45,634 nt of DNA, from positions 1-45,634 of the forward strand of contig CAZOSF010000011.1 in NCBI GenBank assembly GCA_964582415.1. Direction: 5' to 3'. The notes beneath the pieces were generated by a model. It saw only the letters and a list, made by a program, of their open reading frames with translations, made no database searches and had not been told where the DNA came from. Below are positions 32,532 to 40,119 of the stretch, one piece after another (position 1 is the first letter of the stretch; each line of letters starts with the position of its first letter). The translations under genes and the position numbers were made by a program. Source of the DNA: CAZOSF01 sp964582415. GTDB taxonomy: Bacteria > Bacteroidota > Bacteroidia > Flavobacteriales > Flavobacteriaceae.

Positions 32532-32539
32532 ATTTTTGT
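32532..32539 (+). promoter_or_regulatory. Bacteroidota -7 promoter element for the DUF4293 gene
   Basis: TATTTTTG is a full TAnnTTTG match 21 bp before the ATG. No convincing -33 box. Confidence 0.55.
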
Positions 32540-32560
32540 GCCCTTATCTAGCAAATACAA

Positions 32561-32971
32561 ATGATTCAGAGAGTTCAAAGCGTCTATATGCTCCTTTCCG
32601 TCATCACCATGGTGGTGCTGTATTTCGTGTTTCCGAATGTGGTGGATGCCGAAGGGAATGTAATACTGGATAATTCCAGTCCAATCGTTTTGGGAATAAT
32701 GGGGCTTTCTGTATTTTTGACCCTCATTTCAATTTTGAAATTCAAAAAGCGTCAGCAACAATTTGTGCTGAATCGTCTTACGATCATATTAAACTTTGTA
32801 TTACTGGGAGTTTTCGTGTATCGATCGCTAACTTTATCCGGAGAAACTTCGGTTTCTGAGAAGGGTATTGTGATGCTCTTACCCATCCTTTCTATCGTTT
32901 TTTTAGTGCTGGCCAATAAGGCTATCAAAAGGGACGAGGATCTCGTAAAATCTGTAGATCGATTACGTTAA
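32561..32971 (+). CDS. DUF4293 four-helix membrane protein
   Basis: The 136-residue protein has four transmembrane helices, beginning with the family start MIQRVQSVYMLLSVI and ending with a basic RLR tail. A short loop after the first helix (PNVVDAEGNVILDNSS) faces outside. DUF4293 proteins are nearly confined to Bacteroidota and have no assigned function. The gene lies back to back with rho, a position also seen in other Bacteroidota. A terminator follows, shared with the convergent phosphodiesterase gene. Confidence 0.88.
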   Translation: MIQRVQSVYMLLSVITMVVLYFVFPNVVDAEGNVILDNSSPIVLGIMGLSVFLTLISILKFKKRQQQFVLNRLTIILNFVLLGVFVYRSLTLSGETSVSEKGIVMLLPILSIVFLVLANKAIKRDEDLVKSVDRLR

Positions 32972-32997
32972 AACCAAATCTTAGTATCTATTAGTGC

Positions 32998-33031
32998 AAA
33001 ACCCCTGCGACAATTGTTTCAGGGGTTTTTT
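32998..33031. terminator. Intrinsic terminator between DUF4293 and the phosphodiesterase gene
   Basis: AAAACCCCTG / CAGGGGTTTT form a 10-bp stem with a 12-nt loop, followed on the plus strand by six T. Its last bases overlap the stop codon of the convergent gene at 33030. Confidence 0.8.
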
Positions 33032-33521
33032 ATCGCTTGAATTCAACTACTTCCAGATTTTTTAACTCTTTGCCTTCCACCTCGAATCGCAACAAGGTTC
33101 GAACTTGGTGAAATCCTTGTTTGCCAATGGCTCCAGGATTCATATGAAGTAGGTTTCGTTTTTTGTCGCGAACCACCTTTAAAATATGGGAATGCCCACA
33201 GATATACAAATCGGGTGGATGGGTATCCAAAATCTCTCGAACCCGTTTTTCATAGCGTCCCGGGTATCCTCCAATATGAGTTATGAATACGTTGATCCCT
33301 TCACAAATGAAACGTTGGTCCATAGGAAATTCGGTTCGAAGTTTAGCACCATCAATATTGCCGTAAACCGCGCGAAGGGGAGTGAATTTTTGTATCGCAT
33401 CCGTAACCTCCAAAGTGCCAATATCGCCCGCGTGCCATACTTCATCGGCCCATTGAACATGGGTAAGGATGGCATCATCTATATAGCCATGTGTGTCGCT
33501 TAACAGAAGGATACGTTTCAT
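33030..33521 (-). CDS. YfcE/MJ0936-type metallophosphoesterase
   Basis: The 163-residue protein has the five calcineurin-like motifs in order: LLSDTHG at residues 5-11, WHAGDIG, AVYGNID, FITHIGGYPG and ICGHSHI. It belongs to the small single-domain group of phosphodiesterases that use two metals. Activity on cyclic-nucleotide or artificial substrates is known in relatives, but the natural substrate is not. The gene is divergent from truA (81 bp). The 3' end meets the DUF4293 terminator. Confidence 0.92.
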   Translation of the reverse strand: MKRILLLSDTHGYIDDAILTHVQWADEVWHAGDIGTLEVTDAIQKFTPLRAVYGNIDGAKLRTEFPMDQRFICEGINVFITHIGGYPGRYEKRVREILDTHPPDLYICGHSHILKVVRDKKRNLLHMNPGAIGKQGFHQVRTLLRFEVEGKELKNLEVVEFKR

Positions 33522-33576
33522 TTGATTTGTTTTCGGGAACCTATTTATTCGATAAAGATACTACAGCCTGAATTTG

Positions 33577-33584
33577 TACTTTTG
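33577..33584 (+). promoter_or_regulatory. Bacteroidota -7 promoter element for truA
   Basis: TACTTTTG is a full TAnnTTTG match 18 bp before the GTG start, predicting a leader of about 12 nt. Confidence 0.6.
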
Positions 33585-33602
33585 TGAATTCAAGAAAAAA
33601 TT

Positions 33603-34346
33603 GTGCGGTACTTTTTAGAAATAGCCTATAACGGAATAGCCTACTTCGGTTGGCAGCGGCAACCGGATGCCCTCAGTGTACAGGAAAAAATCGAAGAGGC
33701 TCTAAAAATGCTACTCGGGGAAGAAATTTCCATTACTGGAGCGGGAAGAACCGACACGGGGGTACATGCCAGACAGTTATTCGCACACATGGATTTTGAT
33801 GGGCCACTAGATACGGAGCATTTGATCTACAGGATGAATTCGTATTTGCCCAAGGACATTGCTATACACGATATATTCCCTGTAAAGCCGGAAGCACATG
33901 CGCGTTTTGATGCGATTTCTCGGGAATATGAATACCATATCGTATTTGAGAAGGATCCCTTTCAGCCCAATTTGGCTTTCTATACCCATAAGCGTCCCGA
34001 TATTCAAAAAATGAATGAAGGGGCCGCTATTTTATTGAATTATGAAGATTTTAAGTGTTTCTCTCGATCAAAAACGGATGTAAAAACGTATCATTGTACG
34101 ATTGAAGAGGCCTCTTGGAAGGAAACCAATAACGGATTGGTTTTTACCATTAAAGCGGATCGATTTCTTAGAAATATGGTTCGTGCCATTGTTGGGACCC
34201 TTTTGGAGGTAGGCTATGGAAAAGTGTCTTTAGACGATTTACATGCAATCATTCAAAGCCAGGATCGAACTAGGGCAGGAGCCTCGGCTCCTGCACACGG
34301 ACTCTTTCTCACGAAGGTAGAGTATCCAGAAAATATTAAGCTCTAA
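33603..34346 (+). CDS. truA: tRNA pseudouridine(38-40) synthase TruA
   Basis: TruA converts uridines 38-40 in the anticodon arm to pseudouridine. The 247-residue protein begins YFLEIAYNGIAYFGWQRQP and has the catalytic motif GAGRTDTGVHARQ with Asp at about residue 51. HARFDAISREYEYHI, RFLRNMVRAIVGTLLEVG and GASAPAHGLFLTKVEYP follow. The start is GTG at 33603, fixed by the conserved first residues and by the promoter; no ATG is close. The ABC transporter gene begins 5 bp after the stop, so they form one operon. Confidence 0.95.
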   Translation: MRYFLEIAYNGIAYFGWQRQPDALSVQEKIEEALKMLLGEEISITGAGRTDTGVHARQLFAHMDFDGPLDTEHLIYRMNSYLPKDIAIHDIFPVKPEAHARFDAISREYEYHIVFEKDPFQPNLAFYTHKRPDIQKMNEGAAILLNYEDFKCFSRSKTDVKTYHCTIEEASWKETNNGLVFTIKADRFLRNMVRAIVGTLLEVGYGKVSLDDLHAIIQSQDRTRAGASAPAHGLFLTKVEYPENIKL

Positions 34347-34351
34347 TAAGT

Positions 34352-35992
34352 ATGTCGAAGGTAGACGGTAAGGCATTCGATTTTAATCTTTTTAAACGGT
34401 TGATGGGCTACACCCGTCCTTATACCGGTACATTTGTCTTTGTGGCGCTTGTCGCCATTGGCCTATCCGTAGCGGGTGTTTTAGGCCCCGTATTCTTGAA
34501 GAATGCCATCGATTTGGGGATGAGTCAAGGGGATTGGGATGTGCTTCTTTACTATGTAGTATTGATGCTTATTGCCTTGGTCATTGAGGTAGCATTGCAA
34601 TTTTCCTTTATTTATTATGCCAACTGGTTAGGACAGACTGTAATTCGCGACATACGGGTGAAACTCTTCAAACTGATGATGAGTTTCAAAATGCAATACT
34701 TTGATAAAAGTGCAGTAGGCCGTCTCACTACACGTGCCGTAAACGATATCGAGACGATTGCTAGAATCTTCAGTGAGGGGTTGTTTACCATAGCAAGTGA
34801 TATTTTGAAGATGATTGCCATTGCTGGATACATGGTCTATGAAAACTGGAAATTGGCACTGATTTCGTTCTCCATTCTTCCTGTTTTATTATATGCTACA
34901 CGATTGTTCCAGCGAGCCATGAAGACGGCATTTGAAGGCGTACGCAATCAAGTGGCCAATCTTAACACCTTCGTGCAGGAGCGTATTACCGGAATGAAAA
35001 TCGTTCAAATTTTTGTTCGTGAAAAAGAGGAGTATGCTACCTTCAAAGAAATCAATGAAGAACACAAAAAGGCATGGATCAAAACCGTTTGGTATAATTC
35101 GATTTTCTTTCCAATTGCAGAAGTCTCGGCCTCGGTGGCTTTGGGACTGATTATTTGGTACGGAGGATTGCATGCCGTATCCAAAGATCTGGCTGTAGGA
35201 AGCGATATCACCGTTGGAATTATTGCGGCGTTTATTCAGTTATCCCAAATGCTCTTCCGACCCTTACGAATGATTGCCGATAAATTCAATACCCTGCAAA
35301 TGGGAATGGTAGCCGCCAATAGGGTGTTTGCCATTTTGGATACTAAGTCACATATCGCCGACAATGGTACCGAACATATGAAGGATACCCAAGGGGAAAT
35401 TGAATTTCAGGAGGTGCATTTCGGCTACAATGCAGACGAAGAGGTTATCAAAGGCATTTCTTTCAAAGTAGCGCCAGGACAGACCGTGGCATTGGTAGGA
35501 GCCACGGGTGCGGGAAAATCGACCATTATCAATTTGCTCTCCCGATTTTATGAAATCAATTCTGGATCCATTCTTATCGACAATATATCCATCAAAAAAT
35601 ATACTTTGGAATCCCTTAGAAGTCATATTGCCGTAGTCCTTCAGGATGTATTTTTGTTTGCCGATACCATTCTTAAGAATATTACTCTTGGGGATGAATC
35701 AATCACTGAAGAAGAGGTGATTGCAGCGGCGAAGGATATTGGGGTACATGAGTTCATTTCCTCCTTGCCTAATGGCTATCACTATAATGTGAAAGAGCGA
35801 GGAACGATGCTTTCCTCTGGGCAGCGACAGCTCATAGCCTTCTTGCGAGCCTATGTTAGCAAACCNNNNNNNNNNNNNNNNNNNNNNNNNNNNNNNNNNN
35901 NNNNNNNNNNNNNNNNNNNNNNNNNNNNNNNNNNNNNNNNNNNNNNNNNNNNNNNNNNNNNNNNNCAATTCCAAAAGGAAGAAGTCGCTTAA
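34352..35992 (+). CDS. MsbA-type ABC exporter (fused permease-ATPase), interrupted by an assembly gap
   Basis: This is a half-transporter: six membrane helices (about residues 20-320) then the ATPase domain. Walker A is GATGAGKS (383-390), the Q-loop is VVLQDVFLFADTI, and the signature is LSSGQRQLIAFLRAYVSKP (from 487). The 100-N run removes Walker B, the D-loop and the H-loop. Only QFQKEEVA and the stop remain after it. Known residues total 512, against about 585-590 in relatives, so roughly 75 codons are missing. Lipid or drug export is possible; the substrate is not shown. The stop overlaps the convergent DUF3667 stop by 4 nt (TTAA). Confidence 0.9.
   Translation: MSKVDGKAFDFNLFKRLMGYTRPYTGTFVFVALVAIGLSVAGVLGPVFLKNAIDLGMSQGDWDVLLYYVVLMLIALVIEVALQFSFIYYANWLGQTVIRDIRVKLFKLMMSFKMQYFDKSAVGRLTTRAVNDIETIARIFSEGLFTIASDILKMIAIAGYMVYENWKLALISFSILPVLLYATRLFQRAMKTAFEGVRNQVANLNTFVQERITGMKIVQIFVREKEEYATFKEINEEHKKAWIKTVWYNSIFFPIAEVSASVALGLIIWYGGLHAVSKDLAVGSDITVGIIAAFIQLSQMLFRPLRMIADKFNTLQMGMVAANRVFAILDTKSHIADNGTEHMKDTQGEIEFQEVHFGYNADEEVIKGISFKVAPGQTVALVGATGAGKSTIINLLSRFYEINSGSILIDNISIKKYTLESLRSHIAVVLQDVFLFADTILKNITLGDESITEEEVIAAAKDIGVHEFISSLPNGYHYNVKERGTMLSSGQRQLIAFLRAYVSKXXXXXXXXXXXXXXXXXXXXXXXXXXXXXXXXXXQFQKEEVA
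35866..35965. other. Assembly gap of 100 N inside the ABC exporter gene
   Basis: A placeholder gap. By comparison with full-length relatives about 220-240 nt are missing, covering the Walker B, D-loop and H-loop motifs. Confidence 0.95.
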
Positions 35993-36780
35993 GTTGGATT
36001 TACACTCTTCTGAGAAGCTCGACTCACGGCATCCAAATCTCCTGTTAAATAGAGCAATAGAAATTGTACAAGGCCCAATACGATCATTAGTCCTAGGATG
36101 ATTCCAAAAAATAGTAGTATTCTGAGAAATAGTTGTTTCAAACTTAACGGGTAGAGTCGCTTATAACAATAGGAGACGTAAAAGATCAATAAAATTGCTG
36201 AGAGATTACCTGCCAAAAAATAATTAACGCCCAGGACCACTAAGGCAATAATTATGAAAAACGTTGTAATAGTATATTGGGCGATTATATAGGTATTGAT
36301 AACGAGATGTTCTACATAATTATACTTTTTCAAACCCAGAAAGGTGAGTTTCGCCAATAAAGCATAAAAAGGTAAGTTCAACAGTGCCAATATGCTGTAA
36401 TAATCGTATACCCAGTCTACATTGGGCGCATTGGTAATTTTTTGATCTGCAACCAGTGCGGTAATATCGAAGGCTTCAGGATAGAATTTTCTCAGGATAA
36501 AAAGCTGAAATCCTGCAAGAGATATGGCAACGGCGAAATAACTGAAAACATTGAAATACTTTTTACGTTGACCTTCAATAAACCCATTGATTACGGCTTC
36601 TGGCTTCGTCCAAAGGGTTCGGTAGGTTCGGAATAAGGTATTATCGATATTCAAGACCTTCTCCACAAATTCTGCCCAAAGATGTTTGAAGGTGAGTCGA
36701 TGGCGAATCACTTTGGCTCCACAAACAGTACAATAGTTTTGTGTGTTGATAAGCGTTTCATGACAATTTTTGCATGTCAT
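35989..36780 (-). CDS. DUF3667 membrane protein with N-terminal zinc ribbon
   Basis: The 263-residue protein opens with a four-cysteine ribbon, CKNCHE and YCTVCGAKV (Cys at about 3, 6, 17 and 20). The conserved segment HLWAEFVEKVLNIDNTLFRTYRTLWTKPEAVINGFIEGQRKKYFN follows. About five transmembrane helices then run to the C-terminus. This matches DUF3667, a Bacteroidota family of unknown function. The ATG is 2 bp after the cdaA stop, so it is in the folP-cdaA operon. The link to c-di-AMP is positional only. The stop overlaps that of the convergent ABC gene. Confidence 0.88.
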   Translation of the reverse strand: MTCKNCHETLINTQNYCTVCGAKVIRHRLTFKHLWAEFVEKVLNIDNTLFRTYRTLWTKPEAVINGFIEGQRKKYFNVFSYFAVAISLAGFQLFILRKFYPEAFDITALVADQKITNAPNVDWVYDYYSILALLNLPFYALLAKLTFLGLKKYNYVEHLVINTYIIAQYTITTFFIIIALVVLGVNYFLAGNLSAILLIFYVSYCYKRLYPLSLKQLFLRILLFFGIILGLMIVLGLVQFLLLYLTGDLDAVSRASQKSVNPT

Positions 36781-36782
36781 GG

Positions 36783-37556
36783 TTATTCCCTTAAATCGTT
36801 TTCCATGATTTTCCTAAGGTCATCGAGATCTTCATAGAGAACAAAATCACCATCTTTAAGATAAGAAATCTGACCTGTTTCTTCAGACACCACCAAACAT
36901 ACAGCATCTGTTTTCTCTGTAATCCCTAGTGCTGCACGGTGGCGGAGTCCGAATCGTTGGGGAATACTTTTTTCATTGGAAACTGGAAGAATCACCCGCG
37001 TTGCAGTAATAGTGTTATCCTCTATGATTAGGGCTCCGTCATGCAATGGACTGTTCTTGTAAAAGATACTTTCTAAAATGGGCTGATTCACTTCCACATT
37101 CATCGGGTCCCCTGTGTTTTTTACAAATTCTAAGCTGTTGTTTCTTTGAATGACAATGATGGCACCCGTGTGGGATTTCGACATTTTGGCGACCGCACCG
37201 ATGATGGCAGAAATATTTGTGGCGACTTCTGCATCCTCGAACAGATTGAGTCGTTTAAATAGCTTTTTCCGAGCAGAAAAATTTGTGGTTCCTACCATCA
37301 AAAGAAACTTACGTATCTCTTGCTGGAAAACAACGATAAGGGCAAACATCCCCACGCCAAGAAACCCCCCTAAAATTTTACTTAAAAGTTGCATTTCCAG
37401 TAGTTCCGTCAGCTTCCAAATTCCGTACAGAATAACGATTCCGATGAAAATGTTGATGGCAACGGTGCCCTTCACCAGATTGTAAAGATAGTAGAGCAAG
37501 AATGCGACCAAGACGATGTCTATGATGTCGATAATTCTGATATCTAGTATTTCCAA
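36783..37556 (-). CDS. cdaA: Diadenylate cyclase CdaA
   Basis: CdaA makes c-di-AMP from two ATP at the membrane. The 257-residue protein has three N-terminal membrane helices (about residues 12-85) and then the DAC domain: SPLHDGALIIEDNTI (DGA motif), RVILPVSNEK and FGLRHRAALGITEKTDAVCLVVSEETG (RHR motif). All catalytic motifs are intact. No cdaR or glmM lies next to it, unlike in Firmicutes. Here it is between folP (24 bp upstream) and the DUF3667 gene. Signalling through c-di-AMP (cell wall, potassium, osmotic control) is known in other phyla; targets here are unknown. Confidence 0.95.
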   Translation of the reverse strand: MEILDIRIIDIIDIVLVAFLLYYLYNLVKGTVAINIFIGIVILYGIWKLTELLEMQLLSKILGGFLGVGMFALIVVFQQEIRKFLLMVGTTNFSARKKLFKRLNLFEDAEVATNISAIIGAVAKMSKSHTGAIIVIQRNNSLEFVKNTGDPMNVEVNQPILESIFYKNSPLHDGALIIEDNTITATRVILPVSNEKSIPQRFGLRHRAALGITEKTDAVCLVVSEETGQISYLKDGDFVLYEDLDDLRKIMENDLRE

Positions 37557-37580
37557 GGGTGGGGGTTTTTGTAAATGTAC

Positions 37581-38405
37581 TTATTTTTTGAAATTCTCTA
37601 GCAAGTGAACACACTCCATTGCTTCCTTAACATCATGCACTCTCAGAATATGGGCTCCCTTTAACAAGGCTATGGAATTAAGTGCTGTGGTTCCATTGAG
37701 TGCCTCTTCTGGAGTGATTTCGAGTGTTTTGTAAATCATCGATTTCCTGGAAATGCCCACTAATAGTGGAACATCTAAATGTAAAAAATGTTCCAAATGG
37801 GAGAGCATTTCAAAATTTTGGGGAATGGTTTTGGCAAAGCCAAATCCAGGATCGGCAATGATATCATTGATTCCTCGTTCTCTTGCCTGAGCAATTTTCT
37901 GTGATAATTCAAAGACCACTTCTTCGGTTACATTACCATATTGCGTAAGAGTGCTCATGGTCTGGGGCGTTCCCCTCATGTGCATCAGCACATAGGGAAC
38001 TTGGTATTCAGCAATGGTAGAAAGCATAGTGTCATCCAAAGAGCCACCAGAAACATCATTAACCATGGCCGCTCCTGCTTCAATTCCCGCTCGTGCCACC
38101 TCACTTCTAAAGGTATCAACCGAAAGGATCGCTTCCGGAAAATTATCCACTAACAACGCAACGGTACTTACCACCCTTTTTAATTCCTCTTCAATAGTAA
38201 CTTCCTGAGCTCCGGGACGCGTACTATAACCACCAACATCCAAAAAAGTAGCTCCTTCCTTGAGAAATTGCTCCGCCTTCAATAGAACTGCCCGCTCATC
38301 GTGCAATTGACTTCCATTATAAAACGAATCGGGAGTACGATTCATGATGCCCATTATTCTGGGTGTGGTTAAATCGATGAGATTGCCTTTGCAATTGAGG
38401 GTCAT
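37581..38405 (-). CDS. folP: Dihydropteroate synthase
   Basis: FolP joins p-aminobenzoate to the pterin pyrophosphate in folate synthesis; it is the sulfonamide target. The 274-residue TIM-barrel protein has PRIMGIMNRTPDSFYNGSQ (the pterin loop), FLDVGGYSTRPGAQEVTIEEE, LSVDTFRSEVA, AMVNDVSGG, VLMHMRGTPQTM, IIADPGFGFAKT and LLVGISRKSMI. All motifs are intact. The C-terminus RVHDVKEAMECVHLLENF is normal. It is divergent from the DUF1599 gene (55 bp) and first in a run with cdaA and DUF3667. Confidence 0.96.
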   Translation of the reverse strand: MTLNCKGNLIDLTTPRIMGIMNRTPDSFYNGSQLHDERAVLLKAEQFLKEGATFLDVGGYSTRPGAQEVTIEEELKRVVSTVALLVDNFPEAILSVDTFRSEVARAGIEAGAAMVNDVSGGSLDDTMLSTIAEYQVPYVLMHMRGTPQTMSTLTQYGNVTEEVVFELSQKIAQARERGINDIIADPGFGFAKTIPQNFEMLSHLEHFLHLDVPLLVGISRKSMIYKTLEITPEEALNGTTALNSIALLKGAHILRVHDVKEAMECVHLLENFKK

Positions 38406-38460
38406 CTATTTTTTAAATTGATTTATTTAAGCGAAATTTACGCAAAATCTAAGAGAACGA

Positions 38461-39009
38461 ATGCCCGATACTTCAAAACAATTTGATGCTGTAATCAACG
38501 AGTGTCGAACCTTATTTATCAATAAAATGAAGGACTATGGAAGTGCTTGGCGGATCCTTCGCCTACCTTCCTTAACCGATCAAATTTTCATCAAGGCGCA
38601 ACGTATTCGAAGTTTGCAAACCAATGCCGAACGCAAGGTGGATGAAGGAGAGGTTTCCGAGTTTATCGGGATCATCAATTATTCGCTTATGGCCTTGATT
38701 CAAATAGAAAAGGGAGTGGTGGAACAACCCGATTTGTCATTGGATGAGGCGATAACAATGTATGATGAAAAAGTGGCAATCACTAAGAAGTTGATGATGG
38801 ACAAGAACCATGATTATGGGGAAGCATGGCGTGATATGCGGGTAAGTTCCTTGACCGATCTCATCCTTCAGAAATTACTGCGCGTTAAGCAGATAGAAGA
38901 TAATCAAGGTAAAACCTTGGTAAGCGAAGGTATCGATGCCAATTATCAGGACATGATCAACTATAGCGTTTTTGCGTTAATCCATTTAAAGGACTGGAAC
39001 CAGAAGTAA
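38461..39009 (+). CDS. DUF1599 protein with internal duplication
   Basis: The 182-residue protein consists of two copies of one module. Copy one (about residues 10-80) has NKMKDYGSAWRILRLPSLTDQIFIKA and GIINYSLMALIQIE. Copy two (about 105-178) has DKNHDYGEAWRDMRVSSLTDLILQKL and DMINYSVFALIHLK. Each holds DYG-x-AWR. The family is widespread in Bacteroidota and has been grouped with nucleotide-modification-associated domains, but I know of no proven reaction. It starts a plus-strand run; the BT_3928-like gene follows after 6 bp. Confidence 0.88.
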   Translation: MPDTSKQFDAVINECRTLFINKMKDYGSAWRILRLPSLTDQIFIKAQRIRSLQTNAERKVDEGEVSEFIGIINYSLMALIQIEKGVVEQPDLSLDEAITMYDEKVAITKKLMMDKNHDYGEAWRDMRVSSLTDLILQKLLRVKQIEDNQGKTLVSEGIDANYQDMINYSVFALIHLKDWNQK

Positions 39010-39015
39010 TCGAGT

Positions 39016-40119
39016 ATGAAGTATCTAGTAGGATTTAGTCGCGTTTTTGTTGGGATTTTATTTATCATCAGCGGGTTAATTAAACTGAATGATCCCGTGG
39101 GATTTTCCTTTAAACTACAGGATTATTTTGCACCCTCCGTCTTGGATTTGGAGTTCTTGGTGCCCTATTCCTTAGCATTGGCCGTCTTTGTGGTGGTTTT
39201 TGAAGTGTTGTTAGGGGTTATGTTATTGTTGGGATACGCCAAACGCTTTACGCTCTTCAGCCTTTTAGGGATGATCGTTTTCTTTACTTTCCTGACCTTT
39301 TATAGCGCTTATTATAATAAAGTGACCGATTGTGGATGTTTTGGTGACGCCATTCCGCTCACCCCTTGGGAGTCATTTTCAAAGGATATAGTATTGTTGG
39401 TGTTAATCCTGATTTTAGTGATAGGACGGAACTATATTCAACCCATGTTTTCAAGAAACAGCAATAGCATCGCCGTCTTGGTGGCCTTTATTTTATGTCT
39501 TTGGTTAGGGTATCACGTATTGATGCATTTACCGGTGGTTGATTTCAGACCCTATAAAATCGGCGCCAACCTTCAAGAGGGAATGAAGGTACCAGAGGAT
39601 GCCTTGCCGCCTATCATTGAATATCGTTGGAAGTATCGAATCAATGGGGAGGAAGAGGTGATTACCAATACGACTGGGCAGGACCCGAAGCCCAAGGGAG
39701 GTGAACGGATAGGGGTAGAAACAGGTTTTTTGCGTGAACCTTATGAACCACCTATTCACGACTTTACGATAGAGCGTGACGGAATGGATTATACGGAAGA
39801 ATTTTTGGAAGAGGACAAGTTGATCATGATTGTTGCCTACAACTTGGACAATACCGAAATAAGTGGTTTTTCGGGGGTAAAGGAAATTACAGATGAGGCT
39901 CTGAAAAAGGGATATAAGGTTATCGGGATGTCGGCTTCAAGTACCGAAGAAACAGAAGTTTTGGCCAAAAATCAAAAGTTGAATTTTCCCTTTTATTTCT
40001 GTGATATGACGACCCTGAAAACGATTGTTCGCAGTAATCCGGGCATTCTGGAATTGAAAAGGGGCACTGTCATGCAGAAGCTGCATTGGAACGACGCCCA
40101 TAAATTTAAATTCGAATAA
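39016..40119 (+). CDS. BT_3928-like protein: MauE/DoxX membrane domain plus thioredoxin-like domain
   Basis: The 367-residue protein has four N-terminal membrane helices of the MauE/DoxX type (residues about 5-140). The first holds GILFIISGLIKLNDPVGFSFK, and TDCGCFGD after the third supplies a Cys-Gly-Cys pair. A fifth helix (about 150-170) leads to an outer domain (about 180-367) whose last 110 residues resemble a thioredoxin/peroxiredoxin fold (IMIVAYNLDNTEISGFSGVKEI, KVIGMSASSTEE). A single Cys (YFCDM) lies late in it. A redox role at the membrane is inferred. It follows DUF1599 closely and is followed by the permease with no bases between stop and start (TAAGTG). Confidence 0.85.
   Translation: MKYLVGFSRVFVGILFIISGLIKLNDPVGFSFKLQDYFAPSVLDLEFLVPYSLALAVFVVVFEVLLGVMLLLGYAKRFTLFSLLGMIVFFTFLTFYSAYYNKVTDCGCFGDAIPLTPWESFSKDIVLLVLILILVIGRNYIQPMFSRNSNSIAVLVAFILCLWLGYHVLMHLPVVDFRPYKIGANLQEGMKVPEDALPPIIEYRWKYRINGEEEVITNTTGQDPKPKGGERIGVETGFLREPYEPPIHDFTIERDGMDYTEEFLEEDKLIMIVAYNLDNTEISGFSGVKEITDEALKKGYKVIGMSASSTEETEVLAKNQKLNFPFYFCDMTTLKTIVRSNPGILELKRGTVMQKLHWNDAHKFKFE

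Noticed and set aside
5019..35965. The three N runs as copies of one masked mobile element
   Set aside because: The flanks are different genes that continue in the expected frame and family order on both sides, which fits simple assembly gaps.
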